A stretch of 64,000 bases of DNA, from positions 124,001 to 188,000 of the forward strand of contig NZ_VYGV01000012.1 of assembly GCF_013387465.1 (NCBI RefSeq), in the 5' to 3' direction. The notes beneath the pieces are model-generated. The model saw nothing but the letters and a program-made list of their open reading frames with translations. It did no database searches and was not told where the DNA came from. Shown in pieces: positions 36,021 to 44,330 of the stretch. The translations under genes were made by a program, and so were the position numbers. Position 1 is the first letter of the stretch, and every line of letters starts with the position of its first letter. The stretch comes from Hydrogenophaga aromaticivorans. GTDB taxonomy: Bacteria; Pseudomonadota; Gammaproteobacteria; Burkholderiales; Burkholderiaceae_C.

Positions 36021-37805
36021 TCAGTTGGGGTGTTCGGCTTCGAGTTGTTCGATCAGGTGCGCGAAGGCGCGCACGCACAGGTCCATGTCGTCGCTGGTGG
36101 TGGATTCGAGCGGGTTGTGGCTGATGCCGCTGTTGAGACCGCGCACGAACAGCATGGCTTGCGGCATCACTTCATGCAGCTTCATGGCGTCGTGACCGGC
36201 GCCGCTGGGCAGGCGGTGCAGCGGCACGCCGAGCGCGTTCACGGCCGCTTCCCAGCGCGCCTGCCAGGCGGGGGCGCTGGGCGCGGCGGCGGCACGCATG
36301 GTTTCTTCCAGGGTGTGGCGCACGCTGCGGCGCGCGCAGATGGTCTGCAGCTGCGCCAGGACGTCCTTCTCCAGCGCATCGCGCTGGGCATCACTCGGCG
36401 CGCGCAGGTCGAGGCTGAAGCTGCAGCGGCCCGGCACCACGTTGATGGAGCCGTTGGGCACCTGCAGCATGCCGATGGTGGCGACCGAGTCGCCGTCGAC
36501 CGCGGCGCGCTGTTCGGCGTAGAGCGCCAGCTCGGCCACGGCGCAGGCGGCGTCGCGGCGGCGGTCCATGGGCGTGGTGCCGGCGTGGCTGGCCATGCCG
36601 ATCACCTCACCGAGGTAACGCACGCTGGCGTTGATGGAGGTGACGATGCCCAGCGGCAGGTCGAGTTCGCACAGCACCGGACCCTGCTCGATGTGCACCT
36701 CGACGAAGCCCAGGTAGTTGGCCGGGTCGCGCTGCAGCGCAGCGATGGCGTCCAGCGTGGCGGGCAGGCCGGCGTGTTGCATGGCTGCGCGCATGGTGAT
36801 GCCGTCGGCATCCTGCTGGTCGAGCCAGGCGGGGTTGAAGTGGCCGGTGAGCGCGCCCGAACCGAGGAAGGTGGCTTTGTAGCGCTGGCCTTCTTCTTCG
36901 GCAAAGCCCACCACCTCGATGGCGAACGGCAGGCGCTTGCCCGCCTGCTTCAACTGCTGCACGCAGGCCATGGGGACGAAGATGCCGAGGCGGCCGTCGT
37001 ATTGGCCGCCGTTGCGCACGGTGTCGTAGTGGCTGCCGGTGAGCAAGCTGGGCGCATCGGGCGAGGTGCCGTGGTAACGGCCCACCACATTGCCCACCGC
37101 GTCGATGTGCGCTTCGTCAAAGCCCAGCGCCAGCATCTGCTGCTGCAGCTGCGCCGCACAAGCCCGGTGTGCATCCGTCAGGTAGGTCACGGTGAGCTGG
37201 CCGAGTTCGGCGTAGCCCGGGTCGGTGTGGCGTGCCAGGTCTTCATGCCAGTCCCAGACCGCGTTGCCCAAGTTCGGCTCGAAGCCGAACTTGTCGTTCA
37301 GCCGGATCTCGGCAATGCGGTGGATGTTGCGCAGGCATTCGGCGCGCTCGAAGTCCACCGGGTTGTGCAGGCGGCGCTCGAAGGTGGCGATGATCTCCGC
37401 CTTGCTGAGGCCGGTGCCGCGCGGGCCGCGCACCGCAAGGATGAACGGGAAACCGTGCTTCGCGTTGTAGTCGGCGTTGAGCCGCTGGATGTGTGCGAAC
37501 TCCTCGGGTGTGCAGTGCGTCAGGCCCGCTTTCGACTGCTCGTTGGTGGACTCGGCTGTCAGGGTTTTGCTGACCATCGCCTTGCCCGCGAGCTCGGGGT
37601 GGGCGCGGATCAGGGCGAGCTGTGGTTCCACGCCGGCCTCATCCAGCACGCGCACCATGGCGTGTTTCAGTGCAGCCAGCGAGGCGAACGGGCGCTGTTG
37701 CAGCGCGGCCTCGGCGATCCAGGGCGAGTGTTCGTAGAGGCCATCGAGCATCGTCGCGGCTTCGGCCAGCGGCGCGGCGTTGAGTTGGTCCAGGGAGATG
37801 GGCAT
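36021..37805 (-). CDS. uraD-allC: bifunctional OHCU decarboxylase - allantoate amidohydrolase
   Basis: A 594-residue fusion. Residues 1-165 are UraD: 2-oxo-4-hydroxy-4-carboxy-5-ureidoimidazoline decarboxylase with the catalytic histidine in LIRAHPELAGK and the FPFILAVRG segment. Residues about 175-594 are an M20-type allantoate amidohydrolase with TGSHYDTVRNGGQYDGRLG, the EEEGQRY catalytic glutamates, VEVHIEQGPVL and a final NPLESTTSDD. The two activities are not consecutive: UraD makes allantoin, PuuE (the next gene upstream) opens it, AllC hydrolyses the product. It lies 6 bases downstream of puuE. Confidence 0.95.
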   Translation of the reverse strand: MPISLDQLNAAPLAEAATMLDGLYEHSPWIAEAALQQRPFASLAALKHAMVRVLDEAGVEPQLALIRAHPELAGKAMVSKTLTAESTNEQSKAGLTHCTPEEFAHIQRLNADYNAKHGFPFILAVRGPRGTGLSKAEIIATFERRLHNPVDFERAECLRNIHRIAEIRLNDKFGFEPNLGNAVWDWHEDLARHTDPGYAELGQLTVTYLTDAHRACAAQLQQQMLALGFDEAHIDAVGNVVGRYHGTSPDAPSLLTGSHYDTVRNGGQYDGRLGIFVPMACVQQLKQAGKRLPFAIEVVGFAEEEGQRYKATFLGSGALTGHFNPAWLDQQDADGITMRAAMQHAGLPATLDAIAALQRDPANYLGFVEVHIEQGPVLCELDLPLGIVTSINASVRYLGEVIGMASHAGTTPMDRRRDAACAVAELALYAEQRAAVDGDSVATIGMLQVPNGSINVVPGRCSFSLDLRAPSDAQRDALEKDVLAQLQTICARRSVRHTLEETMRAAAAPSAPAWQARWEAAVNALGVPLHRLPSGAGHDAMKLHEVMPQAMLFVRGLNSGISHNPLESTTSDDMDLCVRAFAHLIEQLEAEHPN

Positions 37806-37811
37806 GGCGGT

Positions 37812-38765
37812 TCAGGCTGTGTGAAGGGGGTGCGTGGCCTTCCAGTGCCGCGCGATGTCCAGCCGGCGCGCCACCCACACGTGGTCGTGCGACTGGATGT
37901 GGTCCAGGAAGCGTTGCAGCGCGGTGATGCGGCCCGGGCGGCCGAGCAGGCGGCAGTGCATGCCGATGCTCATCATCTTGGGTCGGTCCAGCCCCTCGGG
38001 GTCGCCTTCGGCGTAGAGCGCGTCGAAGCTGTCTTTCATGTACTGGAAGAACGGGTCGGCGTGCGAATAACCCTGGGGCAGGGCGAAGCGCATGTCGTTG
38101 CAGTCCAGCGTGTAGGGCACGATGAGCTGGTGCGTGTCGCTGCCGTCGCTCTTGCGGACCTTCATCCAGAACGGCAGGTCTTCGCCGTAGTAGTCGCTGT
38201 CGTATTCGAAGCCACCGAAGTCGGCCACGAGGCGGCGGGTGTTGGGGCTGTCGCGGCCGGTGTACCAGCCCAGCGGGCGCTCGCCCGTGAGGCGCTGAAT
38301 GATCGCCATCGCCTCGGCCATGTGGGCGCGCTCGGTGGCCTCGTCGATGGCCTGGTAATGGATCCACTTCAGGCCGTGGCAGGCGATGTCATAGCCGAGT
38401 TCCTGGAAGGCCGCGGTCAGCTCGGGGTGTTTTTCCAGCGCGGTGGCGACGCCAAACACGGTCAGCGGAAGCCCCCGCTTTTCAAACTCGCGCAGCAGCC
38501 GCCACACACCCGCGCGTGAGCCGTATTCGTAAATGCCTTCCATGCTGATGTGTCGGTCCGGGAACGAGGCCGGGTTGAACATCTCGGACAGGAACTGCTC
38601 CGAGCCTGCGTCGCCGTGCAACACACAGTTCTCGCCACCTTCTTCGTAGTTCAGCACGAACTGCACGGCGATGCGCGCGCCATTCGGCCAGCGCGCATGG
38701 GGCACGTCCCGGCCATAGCCTACCAGGTCGCGGGGGTAGGGCAGGGTGGAGTCGTAGACAGTCAT
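37812..38765 (-). CDS. puuE: allantoinase PuuE, polysaccharide-deacetylase family
   Basis: A 317-residue metal-independent allantoinase that hydrolyses (S)-allantoin to allantoate. It begins YDSTLPYPRDLVGYGRDVPHA and contains ISMEGIYEYGSRAGVWR, the GYDIACHGLKW segment and GWYTGRDSPNTRRLV, all typical for PuuE rather than for the DAL1/AllB type. Its ATG overlaps the GntR-regulator stop by four bases (ATGA), so it is co-translated with its own regulator. Confidence 0.96.
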   Translation of the reverse strand: MTVYDSTLPYPRDLVGYGRDVPHARWPNGARIAVQFVLNYEEGGENCVLHGDAGSEQFLSEMFNPASFPDRHISMEGIYEYGSRAGVWRLLREFEKRGLPLTVFGVATALEKHPELTAAFQELGYDIACHGLKWIHYQAIDEATERAHMAEAMAIIQRLTGERPLGWYTGRDSPNTRRLVADFGGFEYDSDYYGEDLPFWMKVRKSDGSDTHQLIVPYTLDCNDMRFALPQGYSHADPFFQYMKDSFDALYAEGDPEGLDRPKMMSIGMHCRLLGRPGRITALQRFLDHIQSHDHVWVARRLDIARHWKATHPLHTA

Positions 38766-39430
38766 GATGAGAGCGCCAGGGAGATGTCGTTGCTAGGGAC
38801 CTTGCGGTCGAAGGTCAGGTTTTCTTCCACATGCATCAGGTGTTCGTTCATCAGCCGTACGGCGGTTTCTTCGTCTTTGGCGGCGAGGGCCTTGACGATG
38901 GCGACATGTTCTTCGTTGGAGTGTTCGGCCGCGTTGGTGCTCTGGTACATCAGCGTGATGAGGGCGCAGCGTGAGATCAGCTCGCGCAAGAGTTCGGCCA
39001 GCACCTGGTTGCCCATGAGTTCCGCCAAACGCACGTGGAAGTCGCCCAGCAGTTCGGTGCGGCCCGGTACATCCTGGTTGTCCACGGCCCGTTTTTCCTG
39101 CGCCACGTGTTCGCGCAAGGCCTTGATCTTGCTTGGCGTGACCTGGCGCACGAAGGCGCGCGTCATTTCGGTCTCCAGCATGCGGCGCACGGCAAACACC
39201 TGCTTGGCTTCCTCGACAGAGGGCGCCGCCACAAAGGCGCCGCGCGCGGGCTCCAGGCGGATCAGGCGGTTTTGCGAGAGCTGGAACAGCGCCTGGCGCA
39301 CCAGCGTGCGCGAGACGCCAAAGTGGTCCGCGAGTTTCTGCTCGGCCAGTTTGGTACCCGGATGCAACCGGTGCTCCACGATGGCCTTGGTGAGGGACTC
39401 GACGATCTGGCGCGTGCTGGAGGTTTCCAT
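38762..39430 (-). CDS. GntR-family (FCD) regulator of purine catabolism
   Basis: A 222-residue regulator: N-terminal winged helix-turn-helix (TRQIVESLTKAIVEHRLHPG, LADHFGVSRTLVRQALFQL) and a C-terminal all-helical FCD ligand domain with the metal-binding His/Asp pattern (FHVRLAELMGN, HLMHVEENL). It is the first gene of the run GntR-puuE-uraD/allC-M20 and is divergent from uraH. A perfect AAAGTGTATACACTTT palindrome lies in the shared promoter and at puuD, with core copies at the NCS2 permease and the ABC transporter. The likely ligand is allantoin or urate. The ATG lies six bases after a TATGAT -10 box, so its mRNA may be leaderless. Confidence 0.93.
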   Translation of the reverse strand: METSSTRQIVESLTKAIVEHRLHPGTKLAEQKLADHFGVSRTLVRQALFQLSQNRLIRLEPARGAFVAAPSVEEAKQVFAVRRMLETEMTRAFVRQVTPSKIKALREHVAQEKRAVDNQDVPGRTELLGDFHVRLAELMGNQVLAELLRELISRCALITLMYQSTNAAEHSNEEHVAIVKALAAKDEETAVRLMNEHLMHVEENLTFDRKVPSNDISLALSS

Positions 39431-39455
39431 GCGGTCATCATATCCAGAAAAACAA

Positions 39456-39471
39456 AAAGTGTATACACTTT
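39456..39471. promoter_or_regulatory. GntR operator between the regulator gene and uraH
   Basis: Perfect 16-bp palindrome AAAGTGTATACACTTT in the 69-base divergent promoter. On the minus strand it overlaps the -35 position of the regulator promoter (TATGAT at 39437-39442), which suggests autoregulation. Confidence 0.85.
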
Positions 39472-39499
39472 CAGTCGACTGCAATTGAAAGGATCTGCG

Positions 39500-39853
39500 A
39501 TGGGTTTGAGTACACACGTTCTGGACACCATGCATGGCTGTCCGGCCGCCGGCATGGCCGTGGAGCTTTACACCACCGAGGGCGAGCAGGCCACGCTGGT
39601 CAAGCGTTTCGAACTCAACGCCGACGGCCGCAACCCCGATGGCCCGCTCTACGACAACACCAGTCTCAAGGTAGGCACCTACCGGCTGGTGTTTGATGTG
39701 AAGGGGTATTTCGCGGCCAGGGGCGTGGTGCTGCCCGAGCCCAATTTCCTCAACCGCGTGGCGCTGGACTTCGGCGTGGCCCACACCAGCGAGCACTACC
39801 ACGTGCCGCTGCTGGTGAGTCCGTGGAGTTATTCCACATACAGAGGGAGCTGA
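39500..39853 (+). CDS. uraH: 5-hydroxyisourate hydrolase UraH
   Basis: A 117-residue transthyretin-like enzyme that hydrolyses 5-hydroxyisourate, the product of PuuD, to OHCU. The start MGLSTHVLDTMHGCPAAGM contains the catalytic His, RNPDGPL the catalytic Arg, and the C-terminal YHVPLLVSPWSYSTYRGS is the family signature tetrapeptide YRGS. AAAGGA precedes the ATG. Divergent from the GntR gene; two repeat copies follow the stop. Confidence 0.97.
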   Translation: MGLSTHVLDTMHGCPAAGMAVELYTTEGEQATLVKRFELNADGRNPDGPLYDNTSLKVGTYRLVFDVKGYFAARGVVLPEPNFLNRVALDFGVAHTSEHYHVPLLVSPWSYSTYRGS

Positions 39854-39937
39854 CCCCCCCCGCGCCGCTTCGCGTCACCCCCCAAGGGGGGGCGGCACTG
39901 GCCGTCCGGCAAAGCCGGCCCGGCGGTGCCCTGGGAC
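39853..39937 (-). repeat. dispersed repeat, copy 8
   Basis: CCCCCCCCGCGCCGCTTCGCG starts at the uraH stop codon, followed by the C-run/G-run hairpin and CCGGCAAAGCCGG. Confidence 0.8.
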
Positions 39938-39970
39938 AAACTCCCCCTCCGGCGCTGCGTGTCTTCACCC

Positions 39971-40047
39971 AGAACGCGGCGGAACCGGCTTTGCCGGGCC
40001 GCACCGCGTTGCCCCCTTGAGGGGGTCGCGCGCAGCGCGGCGGGGGT
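39971..40047 (+). repeat. dispersed repeat, copy 9
   Basis: Mirror-image neighbour of copy 8: GGCGGAACCGGCTTTGCCGG, CCCCCTTGAGGGGG, GCGCGCAGCGCGGCGG, ending at the stop of the minus-strand lipoprotein gene. Each converging gene thus has its own copy. Confidence 0.8.
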
Positions 40048-40049
40048 GT

Positions 40050-40607
40050 TTATTTACTCCTTTGCCCTTCGGTCAGCGTATCGAGCTGGAAGTTGCCGCT
40101 CTTGTCCCACAGCCAGACGTCGGTGTAGATCACGCTGCCCAGCTGTACGGGTGCCGGAAACGGGGCCGCTTCGTGCACGGTGCGTTCGATCTCGCGCACC
40201 ACGTCGGGGGCATGGGAGGGGGCACGCATCCAGTTCAGGCGCCGCACGTTGCCGCGGTTGTCCAGATCCACCTGCAGCACGCCGACGGCGTGCATCAGCG
40301 GCGGCAGCTGGCCCTTGAAGATGCGGTGGGCGTTTTTCCCGTAGATGTGGCGGGCGCCGTCCTGGCGGTAGGCGCGGGGATTGTCCGCCTGCGACACCAG
40401 ACTCGGGGGCAATTCGGATGAGGGCGCCGGCAAGGCTATGGGTTCGACGGCCGTTGGTGTTGTGGGGGGTGCTGTCACTGGCGACGCGCAGGCGGCCAGC
40501 AGGGCAGCGGCGCACAAACCGAGCAATCCCCAGGCGCTGCGCAGGCGGCTGGAGTCGGCTGGTGCGGGGCCGACCGGTCCCGGATGGGCGGGGGTGGTGA
40601 TGTTCAT
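40050..40607 (-). CDS. putative lipoprotein with TonB-C-like domain
   Basis: A 185-residue protein with a membrane segment (SAWGLLGLCAAALLAACAS) containing the lipobox LAAC at about residues 37-40, a proline-rich linker and a C-terminal domain (HIYGKNAHRIFKGQLPPLMH, VLQVDLDNRGNVRRLNWMRAP) resembling TonB C-terminal or TolA-like folds. Probably periplasmic and membrane-anchored. The function and any tie to the purine genes are unknown. Confidence 0.75.
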   Translation of the reverse strand: MNITTPAHPGPVGPAPADSSRLRSAWGLLGLCAAALLAACASPVTAPPTTPTAVEPIALPAPSSELPPSLVSQADNPRAYRQDGARHIYGKNAHRIFKGQLPPLMHAVGVLQVDLDNRGNVRRLNWMRAPSHAPDVVREIERTVHEAAPFPAPVQLGSVIYTDVWLWDKSGNFQLDTLTEGQRSK

Positions 40608-40793
40608 GGTGCCAGGTCTCCTGATGCGAGGTCCGCGCGGGCTGCCAGCGGGGTGGCGATGGCGGGCTCATACGGGCAATCTGATGAAGTGTATGTGTCT
40701 TTCGCCTGGGCGTGTTTGCTGGTCGCGGTGATACTTCGCAGCAGGCTCCGGCGTTACGTATTCACACAGTTTCTGTAGGCAAACGCACCACAC

Positions 40794-41627
40794 ATGACCC
40801 CCGATCTCGATGTTTTTTTGCGGCATCTGACCCGGGCACCGGCGGTGCTGGTCAGCGTGTCGGAGACGCGCGGCTCGGTGCCGCGCGAGCGCGGCGCCTG
40901 GATGGCGGTGTTTGCCGACACGCTGGTGGGCACGATCGGTGGCGGCCAGCTCGAATGGAACGCCGTTCGCCAGGCGCGCGAACGGCTGGCACGGCCCGGC
41001 GACCCGGCGGGAGGCGGCGCGTGGGAGCACGAGGCGGCCCTGGGGCCCAGCCTGGGGCAGTGTTGTGGTGGTCGCGTGCGCCTGCGGTTCGAGCCGGTGC
41101 AGGCGGCGGACCGTGACGCCTTGCGCCAGCGCCTGAGCCCCCGGCTGACGCCGCTGGCCCTGTTCGGCGGCGGTCACGTGGGGCGGGCCATCGTGCAGGC
41201 GCTGGCGCCCTTGCCCTTTGAGGTGACCTGGATCGACAGCCGCGACGAGGTGTTTCCCGGCGATCTGCCGCCGCAGGTGCATGCGGAACATTCCGACCCG
41301 GTGCAGGCGGCCGTGGGTGATCTCGCTCCTGGTTCGCTGGTGCTGATCATGAGCTTTTCACACGCCGAAGACCTCGACATCGTGGCGGCCTGCCTGCAGC
41401 GCCAGCGCACCACGGCCGACCTGCCGTTCGTGGGCCTGATCGGCAGCCACACCAAATGGGCCACCTTCCGGCACCGCCTGACCGAGCGTGGCTTCGGCGA
41501 CGCCGAGCTGGCCCGGATCACCTGTCCGATCGGCCTGCCGGGCATCACCGGCAAGGAGCCCGCCGTGATCGCGGCCTCGGTCGTGGCGCAGTTGTTGCTA
41601 GTCCGGTCCGGGTTCGCCAAGGGCTGA
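40794..41627 (+). CDS. xdhC: xanthine dehydrogenase accessory protein XdhC
   Basis: A 277-residue molybdenum-cofactor sulfuration/insertion factor. The N-terminal XdhC domain shows VSVSETRGSVPRERGAWM, TIGGGQLEWNA and GPSLGQCCGGRVRL; the C-terminal Rossmann part shows LALFGGGHVGRAIV and VGLIGSHTKWATFR. It normally follows xdhAB, but no xanthine dehydrogenase subunit gene is in the window. It lies upstream of puuD on the same strand, separated by a 193-base promoter region with a GntR operator. Confidence 0.93.
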   Translation: MTPDLDVFLRHLTRAPAVLVSVSETRGSVPRERGAWMAVFADTLVGTIGGGQLEWNAVRQARERLARPGDPAGGGAWEHEAALGPSLGQCCGGRVRLRFEPVQAADRDALRQRLSPRLTPLALFGGGHVGRAIVQALAPLPFEVTWIDSRDEVFPGDLPPQVHAEHSDPVQAAVGDLAPGSLVLIMSFSHAEDLDIVAACLQRQRTTADLPFVGLIGSHTKWATFRHRLTERGFGDAELARITCPIGLPGITGKEPAVIAASVVAQLLLVRSGFAKG

Positions 41628-41672
41628 AACGAGGCGGGATCTGCGGGTTATCACGCAGTCGACTGTTTGCAA

Positions 41673-41688
41673 AAAGTGTATACACTTT
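41673..41688. promoter_or_regulatory. GntR operator upstream of puuD
   Basis: A second perfect copy of AAAGTGTATACACTTT, identical to the one beside the GntR gene, 133 bases before the puuD ATG. Confidence 0.85.
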
Positions 41689-41820
41689 GGCGGTCTGGTC
41701 GCAGCGGAGCGGGCGTCGTTCAACAGCATCGACGCTCAAACGCGGCCCTCAGTCGGCTCAGAGCGCCCGCGGTGGTGAGTCGCAAACCCTGACGGGTGTC
41801 CGTCGTCGTGTTGAGGTGCC

Positions 41821-43017
41821 ATGGAAACTTATCTGCTCGATTGGGCCAACCTGCTGTTGCGCTGGCTGCACGTCATCGTCGCCATCGCCTGGATCGGCTC
41901 CTCCTTCTATTTCGTCTTCCTCGACAGCAGCCTCACGCCGCCCGAAGACGAGCAGCTCAAAAAAGACGGCGTCAGCGGCGAACTCTGGGCGCTGCACGGC
42001 GGCGGTTTCTATCACCCGGTCAAGTTCTCGGGCGCGCCGCCCAAGCTGCCCGAGCACCTGCACTGGTTCTACTGGGAAAGTTATTCCACCTGGCTCTCGG
42101 GCTTTGCGCTGTTCCTCATTTCGTACCTGTGGAGCCCCAGCGTCTACCTGATCGATCCCAGCATCATGCAGTGGAGCCCGGCCGGCGCCATCGCTGCGGC
42201 GCTGGCGTTCCTGGTGGTGTTCTGGCTGCTCTACGACGCCATCTGCCGCACGCTGGGCCAGACCGACAACGGCGACGCCAAGGTCGGTGCGCTGGTGCTG
42301 GTGCTGGTGTGCATTGCGGCCTACGCCGCCACGCAGATGTTTGCCGGCCGTGCGGCCTTCCTGCTGATGGGCGCCATGCTCGCCACCTCGATGAGCGCCA
42401 ACGTGTTCTTCTGGATCATCCCCGGCCAGCGCACCGTGGTGGCCGACATCAAAGCCGGCCGCCCGGTGGACCCGATCCACGGCAAACGCGGCAAGCAGCG
42501 CAGCGTGCACAACACCTACTTCACGCTGCCGGTGCTGTTCGCCATGCTGAGCAACCACTACAGCTTCACCTACGCCAACGAGCACAACTGGTTGATCCTC
42601 ATCGGCATGATGTTCGCGGGCGCCGCCATCCGCCAGTTCTTCGTCATGCGCCACGGCTTCAAGCTCGGCCGCAACGCCCATCCCTGGCCCTACGCGGCCG
42701 TGGGCGTGGTGGCCTTGCTCGCGCTCATCGTCTGGCTCAAGCCCGCGCCGGTGGCTGCGGTGGCGACTCCTGAAACGGTGGGCTACGCCCAGCTCAAGCC
42801 GGTGATCGAGCAGCACTGCGTGATGTGCCACGGCGAAGCCCTGCAGTCCAAGGGGGTGCGCCTGGACCAGCCAGCCGCCGTCAAGCAGCACGCGCAGATG
42901 ATCTACCAGCAGGTGGTGCTCATGAAGGCCATGCCCATGAACAACGCCACCGGCCTGACCGACGCAGAGCGTGCCCTGTTTGCGCAGTGGTTCATGGACG
43001 GCGCACGGACCGATTGA
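41821..43017 (+). CDS. puuD: membrane urate hydroxylase PuuD with cytochrome c domain
   Basis: A 398-residue integral membrane enzyme that oxidises urate to 5-hydroxyisourate. About eight transmembrane helices (WLHVIVAIAWIGSSFYFVFLD, FALFLISYLW, AFLVVFWLLYDAI) occupy residues 1-310; the C-terminal domain is a periplasmic cytochrome c with CVMCH at residues 333-337 and a distal Met in MKAMPMNNATGL. Electrons should therefore go to the respiratory chain rather than to peroxide. A GntR operator lies upstream; a repeat copy follows the stop directly. Confidence 0.96.
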   Translation: METYLLDWANLLLRWLHVIVAIAWIGSSFYFVFLDSSLTPPEDEQLKKDGVSGELWALHGGGFYHPVKFSGAPPKLPEHLHWFYWESYSTWLSGFALFLISYLWSPSVYLIDPSIMQWSPAGAIAAALAFLVVFWLLYDAICRTLGQTDNGDAKVGALVLVLVCIAAYAATQMFAGRAAFLLMGAMLATSMSANVFFWIIPGQRTVVADIKAGRPVDPIHGKRGKQRSVHNTYFTLPVLFAMLSNHYSFTYANEHNWLILIGMMFAGAAIRQFFVMRHGFKLGRNAHPWPYAAVGVVALLALIVWLKPAPVAAVATPETVGYAQLKPVIEQHCVMCHGEALQSKGVRLDQPAAVKQHAQMIYQQVVLMKAMPMNNATGLTDAERALFAQWFMDGARTD

Positions 43018-43094
43018 CCCCCCTGCAGCGCTTCGCGCTACCCCCCCCAGGGGGGCACACCTGCGGCCTGACGAAGCCAGATCCGCGGTGTTCC
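43018..43094 (-). repeat. dispersed repeat, copy 10
   Basis: CCCCCCTGCAGCGCTTCGCG directly after the puuD stop, then CCCCCCCAGGGGGG and a degenerate CTGACGAAGCCAG hairpin. Confidence 0.75.
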
Positions 43095-43198
43095 GGGTTC
43101 CAGGCATGTCGCTCCGGAAACGCCAGCGGGTGGTGAGCATGGGCTTTCTTGTTCTGCGGTAACCTCGGTGCCGCCGTCACAACACCGAGTCCAACGCC

Positions 43199-44305
43199 AT
43201 GAAAACCAAAGCCGCCGTCGCCTGGAAAGCAGGCCAGCCCCTGACCATCGAAACCGTCGATCTCGAAGGTCCGAAGTTCGGTGAAGTGCTGGTCGAGATC
43301 AAGGCCACCGGCATCTGCCATACCGACTACTACACGCTCTCGGGTGCCGATCCCGAAGGCATCTTCCCGGCCATCCTTGGGCATGAGGGCGCGGGCATCG
43401 TGGTGGACGTGGGCCCGGGCGTGACCTCGCTCAAGAAGGGCGACCACGTCATCCCGCTCTACACGCCCGAATGCCGCCAGTGCAAGTTCTGCCTGAGCCG
43501 CAAGACCAACCTCTGCCAGCTGATCCGTGGCACGCAGGGCAAGGGCCTGATGCCCGACGCCACCAGCCGTTTCAGCCTGGACGGTCAGCCCATCTTCCAT
43601 TACATGGGCACCAGCACCTTCAGCAACTACACCGTGGCGGCTGAAATTTCGCTGGCCAAGATCCGCGAAGACGCGCCCTTCGACAAGGTCTGCTACATCG
43701 GCTGCGGCGTCACCACCGGCATCGGCGCGGTGATCTTCACCGCCAAGGTGGAAGCCGGTGCCAACGTGGTGGTGTTCGGCCTCGGCGGCATCGGCCTGAA
43801 CGTGATCCAGGGCGCGAAGATGGTGGGCGCCGACAAGATCATCGGTGTCGACCTGAACCCCGCGCGCGAAGCCATGGCGCGCAAGTTCGGCATGACGCAC
43901 TTCATCAACCCCAAGGACCACGCCAACGTCGTTGACGCCATTGTGCAACTCACCGACGGCGGCGCCGACTACAGCTTCGAGTGCATCGGCAACACCAAGG
44001 TGATGCGCGACGCGCTGGAGTGCACGCACAAGGGCTGGGGCCGCAGCATCATCATCGGCGTGGCCGAGGCCGGCGCCGAGATCAGCACGCGCCCGTTCCA
44101 GCTCGTCACCGGCCGCAAGTGGGAAGGCTCGGCCTTCGGCGGCGCACGCGGCCGCACCGACGTGCCGAAGATCGTGGACTGGTACATGGACGGCAAGATC
44201 AACATCGACGACCTCATCACCCACAAGCTCAAGCTGGAAGACATCAACAAGGGCTTTGATCTGATGAAGAGCGGCGAATCGATCCGCTCGGTGGTCGAGT
44301 TCTAA
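43199..44305 (+). CDS. frmA: S-(hydroxymethyl)glutathione dehydrogenase (class III ADH)
   Basis: A 368-residue zinc alcohol dehydrogenase oxidising the glutathione adduct of formaldehyde. Catalytic-zinc ligands are in [12 protein letters not shown] and LGHEGAGIV; the structural zinc site is [16 protein letters not shown]; the NAD-binding [13 protein letters not shown] follows. The final SIRSVVEF is typical. First gene of a three-gene formaldehyde detoxification run with the hydrolase and fghA. Confidence 0.97.
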   Translation: MKTKAAVAWKAGQPLTIETVDLEGPKFGEVLVEIKATGICHTDYYTLSGADPEGIFPAILGHEGAGIVVDVGPGVTSLKKGDHVIPLYTPECRQCKFCLSRKTNLCQLIRGTQGKGLMPDATSRFSLDGQPIFHYMGTSTFSNYTVAAEISLAKIREDAPFDKVCYIGCGVTTGIGAVIFTAKVEAGANVVVFGLGGIGLNVIQGAKMVGADKIIGVDLNPAREAMARKFGMTHFINPKDHANVVDAIVQLTDGGADYSFECIGNTKVMRDALECTHKGWGRSIIIGVAEAGAEISTRPFQLVTGRKWEGSAFGGARGRTDVPKIVDWYMDGKINIDDLITHKLKLEDINKGFDLMKSGESIRSVVEF

Positions 44306-44330
44306 GAGACTCTCAGCCTCTGAGCTCGCC

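Noticed and set aside
35736..38519. 927-codon plus-strand open frame
   Set aside because: Antisense to uraD-allC and puuE, which match their families over their full length.
40690..40800. Sigma-54 promoter before xdhC (TGGGCGTGTTTGCT)
   Set aside because: Only 8 bases between GG and GC instead of 10.
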